This document shows, piece after piece, positions 1 through 8,322 of a stretch of DNA of 42,117 nt. The notes under the pieces were generated by a model. That model saw only the letters and a program-made list of their open reading frames with translations. It was not told the DNA's origin and made no database searches. Made by a program: the position numbers and the translations under genes. Position 1 is the first letter of the stretch, and each line of letters starts with the position of its first letter. This stretch comes from Rubricoccaceae bacterium (lineage in GTDB: Bacteria; Bacteroidota; Rhodothermia; Rhodothermales; Rubricoccaceae), in the NCBI GenBank assembly GCA_024639085.1, contig JAHEJB010000008.1, positions 1 through 42,117 on the forward strand, written 5' to 3'.

Positions 1-81
1 GGTGCCCTCAATGACGCGGATCCGCTTCGTGACGAGATAAGAGCAGCGCTGCGCGCGGCATACGGATGGTCCTCGCTTTGA
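1..81 (+). CDS. 3' fragment of an unidentified protein
   Basis: The frame is open from the first base of the window and ends with TGA at 79-81, giving a 26-residue C-terminal tail ending in AAYGWSSL. The charged stretch LRDEIRAALRAAYGW looks like an ordinary helical C-terminus. The start lies outside the window and the tail is too short to assign a family, so no function is proposed. It is called a gene end only because the frame is open to the edge, and the next gene starts 86 bp downstream on the same strand. Confidence 0.4.
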   Translation, partial: GALNDADPLRDEIRAALRAAYGWSSL

Positions 82-167
82 TGAATGCCAAGCATTTGAC
101 CAATTCATGTCCTCTTTAACTGCTTCTTCCCGTATATCAAACTGAAGCACCTAACCACACGATCGCC

Positions 168-1061
168 ATGAACGCCCTTCCTCGAATATTGCTTATCGCA
201 CTTTTTCTACCCTTCGCTTTCGGCTGCGCCAACGTCGCAGACCGAATGGCGCGCGGCGTTGAACGCGGGGCTGAACGCGCCGTAGACCGCGAGGCCTCTC
301 GCCAGGCAGATCAGGCCGTGACTAACGTCATGCGCAGCGCAGAGAATGCGATTGTCTGCGTCGTCACAGATCAGGAGTGTATCGACAATGCACGCCGAAA
401 CGGCGAAGCGGTTGAAGTCCGAGACCAGAATGGCAATGTCATAGAACGCTACCCAGCGCCGGGGAGTGACGTCAACGTGAACTCAGACTTCCAGGCCGGT
501 ACGCGTACTCTCTATTATGAGAACTATGAGAATGACCCAATTGGCAACTTCCCGAGCAGTATGGAATTCGTGGAAGGAAACTGGGAGATTGCGGAGTGGC
601 AGGGACGTCGGCTGCTAAGAAATACAGGTCCTCGTGGGTCGGCCCTTCGCATCGTTCTTCCGGAAGACCTGCCAGAAAATTTCACCATCGAAACGGAGAT
701 CTACTTCCCCTCTGGCAATCAACGCTTTCTACTGTTCACGCAACCACCGGGAGCAAACTGGGGAAGCGTCGATTACAACTATTTCAAGATCAGCGGAAAC
801 CATGGAAGCGGCGTTGAAGCGACCAGTGGTCTGGGGCTTCCCACAAGCATTAACCCCGATGTCAGCGCCAACGAGGGCCTCGTCCCTTTCCGCATCATGG
901 TGCGAGGCGAGTATGCTAAGACCTACGTAGGCTACAATCGAACGAGCAACGTCCCCAACGCCTATCTGCCACGCTCGGAGGCACTTCACTTGCTTAATCC
1001 ATACAATGCGAGCGAGGAAAACCCGATGTACCTCGGTCCGATTAGAGTCGCCGCAATGTGA
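168..1061 (+). CDS. Lipoprotein with LamG/concanavalin-like domain
   Basis: The 297-residue product starts with a lipoprotein signal: a hydrophobic stretch ending FAFGC, with the lipidated Cys at residue 20. Residues 23-55 form a charged, Arg/Ala-rich helix (ADRMARGVERGAERAVDRE). The region from about 110 to 297 (YYENYENDPIGNFP, then GNWEIAEWQGRRLL) resembles the beta-sandwich domain found N-terminal to OmpA domains in Bacteroidota surface proteins; no OmpA peptidoglycan-binding domain follows. It is therefore probably an envelope-anchored binding protein with unknown ligand. The ATG at 168 directly precedes the signal peptide. The domain assignment rests on memory of related proteins and is not a search result. 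Confidence 0.75.
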   Translation: MNALPRILLIALFLPFAFGCANVADRMARGVERGAERAVDREASRQADQAVTNVMRSAENAIVCVVTDQECIDNARRNGEAVEVRDQNGNVIERYPAPGSDVNVNSDFQAGTRTLYYENYENDPIGNFPSSMEFVEGNWEIAEWQGRRLLRNTGPRGSALRIVLPEDLPENFTIETEIYFPSGNQRFLLFTQPPGANWGSVDYNYFKISGNHGSGVEATSGLGLPTSINPDVSANEGLVPFRIMVRGEYAKTYVGYNRTSNVPNAYLPRSEALHLLNPYNASEENPMYLGPIRVAAM

Positions 1062-1219
1062 GTGGTCTGGTTATTTCGCAAATACACCTGTAAGAGTGTG
1101 CTGAACGTAATTGGGGAAGCCTCTCTTTTGAGAAAGCTCTGAATGAACTGGTTTGATATTGCCCTTCGACCCGGTTCTCAAGAGGGCTTTCCTAATTGTC
1201 CAACAAACACATCGGAATA

Positions 1220-2359
1220 ATGAAGCCTTTGTTCCTCCTACGTCTGATATTGATCGGACTTGCGGTCCCACCCTGTGCTTCGGCGCAGATCACTGAGCCT
1301 CCTGCTGCATGCGATTCGCTTTGCGTTTTTCCTCAATCGGCCCCAACAGAGTGTCTATGCACGACCATCATCGGCATCAACGCATCGTCCGATGTAAACA
1401 ATCCGAATCCGGAAGCCAAGGAATTCATCGACCGCATGCGGGACGAGTATGCGCAAGCCGTTGCGGGCATTGAGGATTATACCGTAGTAGAAACATCGGA
1501 GGCCGGCGGTCCACCTGTTGTCCTCTATTACGAAAAAGAGATCATTGACAACTATCCTGCCTTCCGGTTTGTTAGTCCGGCAGAACTGGCCAACCGCGAA
1601 GCAGAAGCACGGGGAGACCCGACTGCTCAGGACATTGCCGGAGGTATTGCGGCGCTTCTCGGCAGTGTAGCCGGAGGTGGAGAGCCCGAAGCCGGTGGAA
1701 GTGATGGTGCCAGTGGCGACGGAACTGGTGATCAGGGGAGTAACGACTCCGGCTCAGATGGTGGCCTTGGATCTCTTCTGGGACAGGTTGCTGAGGCTTT
1801 CGACGACATAGCACAATCTTCAGATGAATTGGAAACTCGCGAGGATCTCGCAGACCAACTGATGAGGTCAAATATCTTTAACGAACGGGCCCGAATGCGC
1901 TCCAATGAGGACGTCACCGTAGAAGGCGAGGTTATTGATTGCGCGGTTCTCTATGTCGACTCACGCGATTTTGAGGAGGGTGAACTTGGAGAGATCTTAG
2001 GCGAGGACTACGAGCGCTTCGACATCTTCTATGCCCGTCTCTGGGTGACCGACGGCAATGAAAGGCATCCCGTGGCCATGGAGGCCAGGATTAAAGAGCG
2101 AAGTGTCGATTGTACACCCGAGGATTGCCCGCACGAGTACGTGACCATTCGACGGACATACGCTGACTACCGCGAGGAAACCCCCTGGCTTTCTCGTAAA
2201 TACGAATCCAGCATTGATGGCTTGACGAATCTGGTGGGTGACATAGTGGCCGACTTCCAAAAGATCATCACCCAGTTCGTAAGGGTCCTTGTCAACACGG
2301 GCCCCTTGTCACAGCAGGAGCAAGCGGAGTTGATGGCGGAGATTATGCAGCAGCAGTAG
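1220..2359 (+). CDS. Secreted Cys/Gly-rich protein, paralogue A
   Basis: The ATG at 1220 is preferred over the in-frame TTG at 1196 because it begins a typical Sec signal peptide (MKPLFLLRLILIGL, cleavage near CASA-Q). The mature protein of about 355 residues starts with a Cys cluster (C31-x3-C35, C45-x-C47). It then has a conserved block around YYEKEIID and SPAELA, a low-complexity Gly/Ser/Asp linker (about 145-190), and a C-terminal region with a single Cys (VIDCAVLY) and an RRTYADYREETPW block. I recognise no family. The same architecture recurs in the gene at 3365-4567, so the two are diverged duplicates. It probably acts in the periplasm or on the surface; function is unknown. Confidence 0.75.
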   Translation: MKPLFLLRLILIGLAVPPCASAQITEPPAACDSLCVFPQSAPTECLCTTIIGINASSDVNNPNPEAKEFIDRMRDEYAQAVAGIEDYTVVETSEAGGPPVVLYYEKEIIDNYPAFRFVSPAELANREAEARGDPTAQDIAGGIAALLGSVAGGGEPEAGGSDGASGDGTGDQGSNDSGSDGGLGSLLGQVAEAFDDIAQSSDELETREDLADQLMRSNIFNERARMRSNEDVTVEGEVIDCAVLYVDSRDFEEGELGEILGEDYERFDIFYARLWVTDGNERHPVAMEARIKERSVDCTPEDCPHEYVTIRRTYADYREETPWLSRKYESSIDGLTNLVGDIVADFQKIITQFVRVLVNTGPLSQQEQAELMAEIMQQQ

Positions 2360-2361
2360 CG

Positions 2362-2392
2362 CCCAGCCATGTGTAGGTCGGGTGGGTTTTTC
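2362..2392 (+). terminator. Putative Rho-independent terminator
   Basis: Just after the stop at 2359, CCCAGCC (2362-2368) can pair with GGGTGGG (2380-2386) with one mismatch. Five T residues follow at 2387-2391. It would end the transcript of paralogue A and separate it from the next secreted-protein gene. Confidence 0.45.
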
Positions 2393-2601
2393 TAACCTGT
2401 CACGCACATCCCCGCCATTCTGGGCGTCAATGATGATTCGACGGAGATCCGGTCAACCAAAAAGTTGTTCGTAAACGATGGACTTCGTACGGCAGTATTT
2501 CCTTTCAGCTTTTTCGAATTTGAATAGCCAACCACTCGTTCAATGGCGGCTTGCTTGCTCCGAAGGGGCTTCCCCGGTTGTCATGCAATCAGCTTGAAAT
2601 C

Positions 2602-3303
2602 ATGAAACGATCGCTTCTCCTGCTTATCGCCCTCTTCGCCCTCGCAGTGGCGCAAACGACTTCTGCGCAGACAGGCGAGATCTCGCAGGATTCCGCCAAC
2701 TCCCTCGACCAGCAATCCGTCGTCCCCCTCGACACCATTCCAGCAAACCCAGAAGCCGTTAGCTTCAAAAGGGTGCAGCTCAATGATGACCTGGGAAGCC
2801 TTCTCGGTGCCATCCGCCCCACTGAGCCAGTGGAATATGTGGAATGGCGACTTGTGAGGCTTTTTCGAGACAGAGAGTACGCCGGAGATCATCAGGTGAA
2901 GGCTTCGGCAGGCGTTCGGTGCGAGGACGAACCTTGCAAGTCAGCGCTCGACTCTCTGGTTGCCGAAGACGGAGTTCGGGGTGGCTGCGCCCCTCTGGCC
3001 TGCCTACACTACCTTGCCGTCGTGCGCGGTGACGCTACTTTCGCCGTAGCATCGACCACGGAGGCCATTGATTTGCTTGGGCGAGTCGATACGGAGGCCG
3101 AAGCAGTCCTCCTCGTCATGTTCGAGGGTTTCCATCCCACCGACGTTCGAACCGAGCCAGCTGGCGGCTACCTTGTCCTCGCCGAAGAGTCGCTATCCGA
3201 TTGTCCCATAGAGCATCAGACGCGTCTCATTCACATCCTCGAGGACGGGCGGTTGGTGACGGTGGCGAAAGGAGCTGTACGGAGATCGGGTGGTTGCATC
3301 TAA
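2602..3303 (+). CDS. Exported Cys-containing hypothetical protein
   Basis: The start is placed at ATG 2602, which begins a Sec signal peptide (MKRSLLLLIALFALAVA, cleavage near TSA-Q). The TTG-initiated extension from 2551 would bury that signal. The mature protein of about 210 residues has Cys pairs at RCEDEPCK and GGCAPLACLHY plus isolated Cys near LSDCPIEH and at the C-terminus (SGGCI), consistent with periplasmic disulfides. I recognise no family. It lies between the two paralogues A and B on the same strand, suggesting a three-gene exported set, although the gaps (242 and 61 bp) and the putative terminator upstream argue for separate promoters. Confidence 0.7.
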   Translation: MKRSLLLLIALFALAVAQTTSAQTGEISQDSANSLDQQSVVPLDTIPANPEAVSFKRVQLNDDLGSLLGAIRPTEPVEYVEWRLVRLFRDREYAGDHQVKASAGVRCEDEPCKSALDSLVAEDGVRGGCAPLACLHYLAVVRGDATFAVASTTEAIDLLGRVDTEAEAVLLVMFEGFHPTDVRTEPAGGYLVLAEESLSDCPIEHQTRLIHILEDGRLVTVAKGAVRRSGGCI

Positions 3304-3364
3304 GCCGTCATGCACATGGCCACGATGTCGTGAAATCAAGAACCTCTAACCTCACTAATACCCC

Positions 3365-4567
3365 ATGCGACAGCTTCTAATTCTCTCTGCTCTAATCGCT
3401 TTCGCTTCTCCGTCAGCACTTGCGCAGAGCGGTGGCACAAGCCAAGATTCAACCGCCTATTGCGACTCGCTGTGTCGAGTTCCTCTGCCAGAGCGGATCA
3501 TTCCAGCTGATCCACCTTTCATGTGCGACTGTATGGTCATCATAGGAGGCGGTGTCTCAAGTGGCGGAAGTAGCGAACCGCTGACAGCACCGGAGATTCT
3601 AGACCGAATGTTTGCGGATAACGAACGACGCGTGGCGAATGTGGACAACTACACTACCGTCATGACCACATCGAGCGCACCGATGCCTGTCGTTCTCTAC
3701 TATGAGAAAGAGATCATCGATGGGCGTTCCACGTTCCAACTCATTTCTCCAGCAGAACTTGCAGACCGAGAAGCGGCGGCCAACGGCCAGCCGACATCCG
3801 AGCAGATGGGCGAAGGAGTCGTTGCTCTGGCTGATGCTCTGGGCGGACTTCTGGGCGGTGGCACTACCGAAGATCCAGGGGACAGCTCTGCGGGTGGCGA
3901 ATCAAGCCGGGGCGGCACGCAGAGTTCTGCTAACGGGGATGGCGGTTCAGGCAATGGCGGTTCAGGCAATGGCGGTTCAGGAGGTGTTCTGGGCGGAATT
4001 ATTGACGGAATCAGAGACTTCGGCGAAGGCCTTCGAGAGGGACGCGGCCGGTTCGAAGAACAGCAAGGCGTAGTGGATGATTTATTCTGGAACCAGGAGC
4101 TCGCCGAACGTGCATTCAATGCCGGAAAACAGGAGGTACTTATTGATGGCGAGTATTACTCTTGCGACGTTCTCTCGGCCGATTGGAGGCATCTTCAAGA
4201 CTTTGATCTCGGTCCGGGATATGAAGACTACAGGCTTGGCTCCGCGAGGCTATGGCTATCCGATGAAGAAGAAGGCTTTTACGAACCCATCGCCATGTGG
4301 GCCAACATTTATACTCCAACTGGGGAGAACATTACGATATACCGAACCCACAAGGATTTCAGACAAGACACGCCTGGCGGACCTATTGTACCGCGAAGAA
4401 CCAAGATGACGATGGATGGCATTGCCGGGCTGGTTCAGGGGGCGGTCGACAATGTTTGGACGGAATTACAGACCATCATGGATGTATTCGTGAACGACGG
4501 CCCGCCTACGGCCGAACAATCGGCGCAGATGATCAGCGATGCGATGGAGAGGTTGGGGCTGAACTAA
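3365..4567 (+). CDS. Secreted Cys/Gly-rich protein, paralogue B
   Basis: A 400-residue product with a Sec signal peptide (MRQLLILSALIAFASPSALA-Q). It mirrors paralogue A throughout: N-terminal C33-x3-C37 and C54-x-C56, VVLYYEKEIIDG, ISPAELADREA, a Gly/Ser-rich linker (about 155-210) with near-identical GGSGN repeats, YYSCDVL in place of VIDCAVLY, and a C-terminal ITIYRTHKDFRQDTP block followed by MDGIAGLV. Conservation on both sides of a freely drifting linker suggests two structured domains joined by a tether. The family is unknown to me. The duplicated pair brackets the exported protein at 2602-3303. Confidence 0.75.
   Translation: MRQLLILSALIAFASPSALAQSGGTSQDSTAYCDSLCRVPLPERIIPADPPFMCDCMVIIGGGVSSGGSSEPLTAPEILDRMFADNERRVANVDNYTTVMTTSSAPMPVVLYYEKEIIDGRSTFQLISPAELADREAAANGQPTSEQMGEGVVALADALGGLLGGGTTEDPGDSSAGGESSRGGTQSSANGDGGSGNGGSGNGGSGGVLGGIIDGIRDFGEGLREGRGRFEEQQGVVDDLFWNQELAERAFNAGKQEVLIDGEYYSCDVLSADWRHLQDFDLGPGYEDYRLGSARLWLSDEEEGFYEPIAMWANIYTPTGENITIYRTHKDFRQDTPGGPIVPRRTKMTMDGIAGLVQGAVDNVWTELQTIMDVFVNDGPPTAEQSAQMISDAMERLGLN
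3941..3981 (+). repeat. 15-bp coding tandem repeat (GGSGN)
   Basis: The unit GGCGGTTCAGGCAAT occurs at 3941-3955 and 3956-3970, followed by a partial copy (3971-3981). It encodes GGSGN inside the flexible linker of paralogue B. The perfect identity suggests recent slippage, so linker length may vary between strains. Confidence 0.85.
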
Positions 4568-4632
4568 TTCGGCCCAAAGGCGGAACTAGCAAATGACGGC
4601 GAATTACCTTCGTTGTCTCACGCACCACTGTC

Positions 4633-5544
4633 ATGCTTCGTAGCCAGACCGCCTTCTGCCGATACGCCTGGGGCCTCCTAGGCTATACGCTTCTTGTGAT
4701 CGTGTGGGGTGGATTTGTTCGTGCGTCCGGTGCTGGAGCAGGCTGCGGCGATCACTGGCCGCTATGCAACGGTGAGGTCATCCCCAACAACCCTGCGCTG
4801 AATACGATCATCGAGTTTTCGCATCGTCTAACGAGCGGGTTAGCGGGGCTGCTATCCATTCTGCTTGTGGTGTGGGCGTTCTCGGCGTTCAGAAGCAAAA
4901 CATCTGTGTTCAGGGCGAGCTTTGCAGTTTTCGGGTTCATGATGCTGGAAGGCGCTGTCGGCGCGGGGCTGGTGCTGTTTGAATATGTCGCCTACAACCC
5001 ATCGATCGCACGAGCCTACTGGATGGCAGCGCACCTGAGCAACACGTTTCTGCTTCTTGCCGCTTTGACCATAACGGCGTGGACGGCATCCGGCCATAGC
5101 CCGCCGAGTTTCAAAGGGAGCGGGCATACAGGCTGGCTTATCGGCAGTTCGTTGGTCGGCTTGATGGTCCTTGGTGCATCCGGCGCGGTGACCGCGCTCG
5201 GGGACACGTTGGCAATCGGCGGCGGGTTAGATCCAACCCAAAATGCGGTGGTGGACACGCTAACAGGACTTCGCATTTACCACCCCCTTTTGGCCTGCGC
5301 TGTCTTCCTTTTGGTGGCTATAACGGTCTTCTTTGTCAAACGGCAGACCTCATCCGAGCGAGTCATTCAGTTCGGATACGTCCTCGTGGGGCTGATGTCT
5401 TTTCAGTTGCTCGTGGGGCTTGTGAATGTTCAATTACAAGCTCCCATCTGGATTCAGTTGATCCACCTGCTGGTGACGGACTTCATTTGGATTAACGCTA
5501 TTCTCTTCGCATCTGTCTCTCTAACCCGTCAGCCGGCTGACTGA
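4633..5544 (+). CDS. ctaA: Heme A synthase (CtaA/COX15)
   Basis: Converts heme O to heme A for aa3-type cytochrome oxidase, in the inner membrane. The 303-residue protein has about eight hydrophobic segments and the family's FVRASGAGAGCGDHWPLCNG loop near residues 29-48. The four family His positions are visible: H64 (EFSHR), H134 (AHLSN), H217 (IYHPLL) and H278 (LIHLLVTD), two per four-helix half, ligating the heme sites. The Cys pair in the first loop (C38, C45) is also present. It is followed after 2 bp by the phosphatase lipoprotein, so the two are probably co-transcribed. The partner gene ctaB is about 11 kb away rather than adjacent. Confidence 0.93.
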   Translation: MLRSQTAFCRYAWGLLGYTLLVIVWGGFVRASGAGAGCGDHWPLCNGEVIPNNPALNTIIEFSHRLTSGLAGLLSILLVVWAFSAFRSKTSVFRASFAVFGFMMLEGAVGAGLVLFEYVAYNPSIARAYWMAAHLSNTFLLLAALTITAWTASGHSPPSFKGSGHTGWLIGSSLVGLMVLGASGAVTALGDTLAIGGGLDPTQNAVVDTLTGLRIYHPLLACAVFLLVAITVFFVKRQTSSERVIQFGYVLVGLMSFQLLVGLVNVQLQAPIWIQLIHLLVTDFIWINAILFASVSLTRQPAD

Positions 5545-5546
5545 AC

Positions 5547-6710
5547 ATGCGCTACGTCGTTCTCTCTATCCTTTGTTCGGTCTTCATTCTGGCCGGATGC
5601 AGTTCCGGGAAGCAGGGACTCGCTTACCTGCGCGAGGCAGATGGCAGCATCGGAGCGCCAATTGCCGATGTTGAAATCACGTTTATCAAGGAGGACCGAA
5701 GCTCTGTTTTCACAGCCACGACAGACGCAAGCGGATCTTACTCGATTGAGCTCCCACAGGCCCGTTACGTCGTACTGGCGACACACCCTGATTTCGAGGA
5801 CTACAACAGCGCACCGGGGTTCAGTGTCGTGAATAGCAGTCGGATGCAGACAATGAACGTCTTCCTTCGACAGCCCCGAGTCACCACGGTTTTGGTTGTT
5901 CGGCATGCAGAAAAGCTGGATCCAAACTCCAACGACCAGACCGAACCACTCAGCCCAGATGGCGAGGTCCGCGCGCGAGACCTGGCCGAAGCCCTCTACC
6001 GCGCAGGCATTACCGCTGTCTACTCAACAGACTTCGTCCGGACACTGGCGACGGCACAGAATCTGGCCGACTCTCTAAATTTGCAGCCTCTTCTGTACAA
6101 CAGCCCAGCACAACTCGCCACACAAATTCAGAATGACCACAATGGCGATGTCGTGTTAGTGGTGGGTCATAGCAACACTGCCGGTGCCGTGGCAAATGCG
6201 CTAGGAGCCAGTGTTTCCACACAAACCATTTCTGACTACGACAACCTCTATGTAGTCACAGTGGGAGCGCAGACCAACGTGGTCAACCTGCAATACGGCG
6301 CCGATAGCACGTCCGACCTGGAGAAGAACGCGAACGTAATGCCGACGCTGCTGCTTGTTCAAAACACCGCGTTGGGTGGTCAGTTGGTAAGCCACGTAGC
6401 AGAAAAGGCTGAGGTCGATGCCATTTATTCGTCGTCTTCGGACGCAGCGGTACAGGCTCTTGCAACCGAGCTCGGACTTCCAATCAATGCACTGGATGTG
6501 AGTGATGTGGAGGCCTCCACCCAACAGATTCTGACCGACCATGGAAATGGCGTTATTGTCATTGCCGGCTCAAACGACGTGCTCCGAGAAGCTCTGGATG
6601 CCGTTGGTGGCTATCCCATACCAGCCATGTTCAGCAGCGAGGACGACAACATCTTTGTAGTCACGCCTCACGTCGATGGTGAAGCTCGCGTGCTCAATTT
6701 GCGGTATTGA
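5547..6710 (+). CDS. Lipoprotein: carboxypeptidase-regulatory-like + histidine phosphatase + degenerate second phosphatase domain
   Basis: The signal ends LAGC with lipid Cys 18. Residues 25-108 look like a carboxypeptidase-regulatory-like beta-sandwich (IADVEITFI, SGSYSIELP). Residues 112-250 are a histidine-phosphatase domain: catalytic R119-H120 (VVRHAEK), a likely second Arg in STDFVRTLATA (R165) and H208 in VVGHSN. Residues 265-387 repeat this fold (PTLLLVQN, DAIYSSSS, QQILTDHGNG, VIVIAGSN, then DDNIFVVT), but RH is replaced by QN, the Arg is lost and the second His is replaced by Gly. One active and one pseudo-enzyme domain are therefore predicted, probably on the periplasmic face of a membrane. 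The substrate is unknown. The start codon lies 2 bp after ctaA. Confidence 0.85.
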   Translation: MRYVVLSILCSVFILAGCSSGKQGLAYLREADGSIGAPIADVEITFIKEDRSSVFTATTDASGSYSIELPQARYVVLATHPDFEDYNSAPGFSVVNSSRMQTMNVFLRQPRVTTVLVVRHAEKLDPNSNDQTEPLSPDGEVRARDLAEALYRAGITAVYSTDFVRTLATAQNLADSLNLQPLLYNSPAQLATQIQNDHNGDVVLVVGHSNTAGAVANALGASVSTQTISDYDNLYVVTVGAQTNVVNLQYGADSTSDLEKNANVMPTLLLVQNTALGGQLVSHVAEKAEVDAIYSSSSDAAVQALATELGLPINALDVSDVEASTQQILTDHGNGVIVIAGSNDVLREALDAVGGYPIPAMFSSEDDNIFVVTPHVDGEARVLNLRY

Positions 6711-6847
6711 ATCCCATTTCGATGTCGCCCAAACTCCTGAATACGACGACTACTTGCCAGGTTCTAGCAGTCCACCTTTGACTGACATAGTCGTTCAGCC
6801 TAAGAAAGCGTAGGTTTCCAGCTGGTATCATGAACAACAGATAACCT

Positions 6848-7771
6848 GTGGCCTCGGGCTCAAAAAAAGTAATCTGGGCGGCACTTATTGGTAACGGGCT
6901 CATTGCCATTACCAAGTTTGCGGCGGCGGCGCTGACGCGCAGTTCTGCGATGTTCTCGGAAGGAATCCACTCAACAGTGGACACGGGCAATCAAGTACTG
7001 CTCCTGTTCGGGCTAAACCGGGCAAAAAAGCCGGCTGACAAACAATTTCCGTTCGGGCACGGGAAGGAGATCTACTTCTGGAGCTTCATTGTAGCCATCC
7101 TGATCTTCGCCGTGGGCGCAGGCGTTTCGATTTACGAAGGCATTGAGAGCGTCCTTCATCCACACCCCGTTGAAAACGCGTTCGTTAGCTATGTAGTACT
7201 TGCGCTGGCGATGGTATTCGAGGGCGTAGCCTGGTTTCTCGCCTATCGAGCATTCCGAAAGTCGAAGGGAAATTGGGGATACCTGGAGGCGGTCCATCGG
7301 GGAAAAGACCCTTCACTTTTCGTTGTCTTGTTCGAAGACACGGCTGCCATGTTGGGTCTGGTCGTGGCATTTGCAGGCATTCTCCTGAGTCAGATCACCG
7401 GACTGATTTGGCTAGATGGAGCCGCGTCCATCGTCATCGGATTAATTCTCGGCGCAACGGCCGCTTGGTTGGCCTTCGAAACAAAGAGCCTCCTAATTGG
7501 AGAGAGCGCCAACACACGCGTTGTAGATGGAATTCGAGAACTCGCGCAGTCGTTTACGGAAATTGAAAACGTCAACGAGGTGCTGACGATGCACATGGGC
7601 CCTGAGTTCATCCTTGTGAACATCAGCGTTGAGTTTCTGGATGACATACGAGCAACGGATGTGGAGAAAACCATCGCCCATCTCGACCGGCGGATCAAGG
7701 AGCAGTTCGAAAACGTGAAGCGCGTGTTTGTAGAGGCCGAACGCTTTACGTCACAGGTTCCATCCGATTGA
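6848..7771 (+). CDS. Cation diffusion facilitator family transporter (ZnT9-like)
   Basis: An inner-membrane divalent-cation/proton antiporter of the CDF family, 307 residues. The N-terminal half has about six hydrophobic segments, with H41-STV-D45 in the second and the signature FPFGHGKEIYFWSF (67-80). The fifth segment carries FEDTAAM (E163-D164) where canonical zinc CDFs have HxxxD, as in the ZnT9/SLC30A9-like subgroup. A cytoplasmic alpha-beta domain (about 215-300) follows (VLTMHMGPEFILVNISVEF). GTG at 6848 is the only plausible start: the nearby ATG at 6829 is out of frame and stops at once. The metal cannot be assigned from sequence, given the altered second half-site. Confidence 0.87.
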   Translation: MASGSKKVIWAALIGNGLIAITKFAAAALTRSSAMFSEGIHSTVDTGNQVLLLFGLNRAKKPADKQFPFGHGKEIYFWSFIVAILIFAVGAGVSIYEGIESVLHPHPVENAFVSYVVLALAMVFEGVAWFLAYRAFRKSKGNWGYLEAVHRGKDPSLFVVLFEDTAAMLGLVVAFAGILLSQITGLIWLDGAASIVIGLILGATAAWLAFETKSLLIGESANTRVVDGIRELAQSFTEIENVNEVLTMHMGPEFILVNISVEFLDDIRATDVEKTIAHLDRRIKEQFENVKRVFVEAERFTSQVPSD

Positions 7772-7843
7772 GTCCTACTGTCTAAGTCGTTGATCGCAAA
7801 CGGCGTGGCGAGTATTCTCTAGTCCCATCACCTGGTAAGGGCC

Positions 7844-8293
7844 ATGACACGCACCACAATTCATCGGTTCATAAACGCGCCCGTAGCGGTTGTTTTCGAT
7901 ACCGTTGCCCACATCGAGAATTTTGCGCAAGCGATTCCGGACATCACTAACGTCGAGTTCCTGTCTGATACTCAAAAAGGTGTGGGGACCCGTTTCAAGG
8001 AGACACGAAAGATGAAGGGTCGCGTAGCTGTCGTTGAACTGGAGGTGACGGAATACAAACCAGACAAGTACATCCGCCTCATTTCGAATGCAGGCGGGAC
8101 AATCTGGGATACAATCTTTACGACGGAGGCCGCTGGCGATGGGACAAACATGACCATGATGATGGACGCGAAACCGTACAAGCTGCTGGCAAAGCTCTTC
8201 ATTCCGCTGACGAAAGGGATGATCGGCAAGGCCATCGAGAAGGACATGAACGCGCTAAAGACGTATTGCGAGAACCAGCCTGCTAAAACCTAA
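7844..8293 (+). CDS. SRPBCC (START/polyketide-cyclase-like) family protein
   Basis: A soluble protein of 149 residues with no signal peptide. It opens with the family's MTRTTIHRFINAPVAVVFD strand-helix pattern and continues as HIENFAQAIPDI and a GVGTRFKETRKM strand. The fold is a helix-grip hydrophobic cavity, and the C-terminal helix (about 122-144, FIPLTKGMIGKAIEKDM) packs over it. Members bind lipids, polyketides or cofactors, so no specific substrate is claimed. Its stop lies 29 bp from the stop of the convergent mscS-like gene. Confidence 0.82.
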   Translation: MTRTTIHRFINAPVAVVFDTVAHIENFAQAIPDITNVEFLSDTQKGVGTRFKETRKMKGRVAVVELEVTEYKPDKYIRLISNAGGTIWDTIFTTEAAGDGTNMTMMMDAKPYKLLAKLFIPLTKGMIGKAIEKDMNALKTYCENQPAKT

Positions 8294-8322
8294 TCGTTGA
8301 AGAACACTACGATTTCGCTTGG

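Noticed and set aside
1110-1195. Inverted GAAAGCTCT / AGAGGGCTTTC sequences upstream of paralogue A
   Set aside because: Imperfect arms separated by a long loop; no T-run or operator-like symmetry, so chance is likely.
3700-4119. Long minus-strand Pro/Ser-rich frame opposite paralogue B
   Set aside because: It is the antisense shadow of the Gly/Ser-rich linker; the GC-rich repeat keeps several frames open. No signal, motif or start context supports it.
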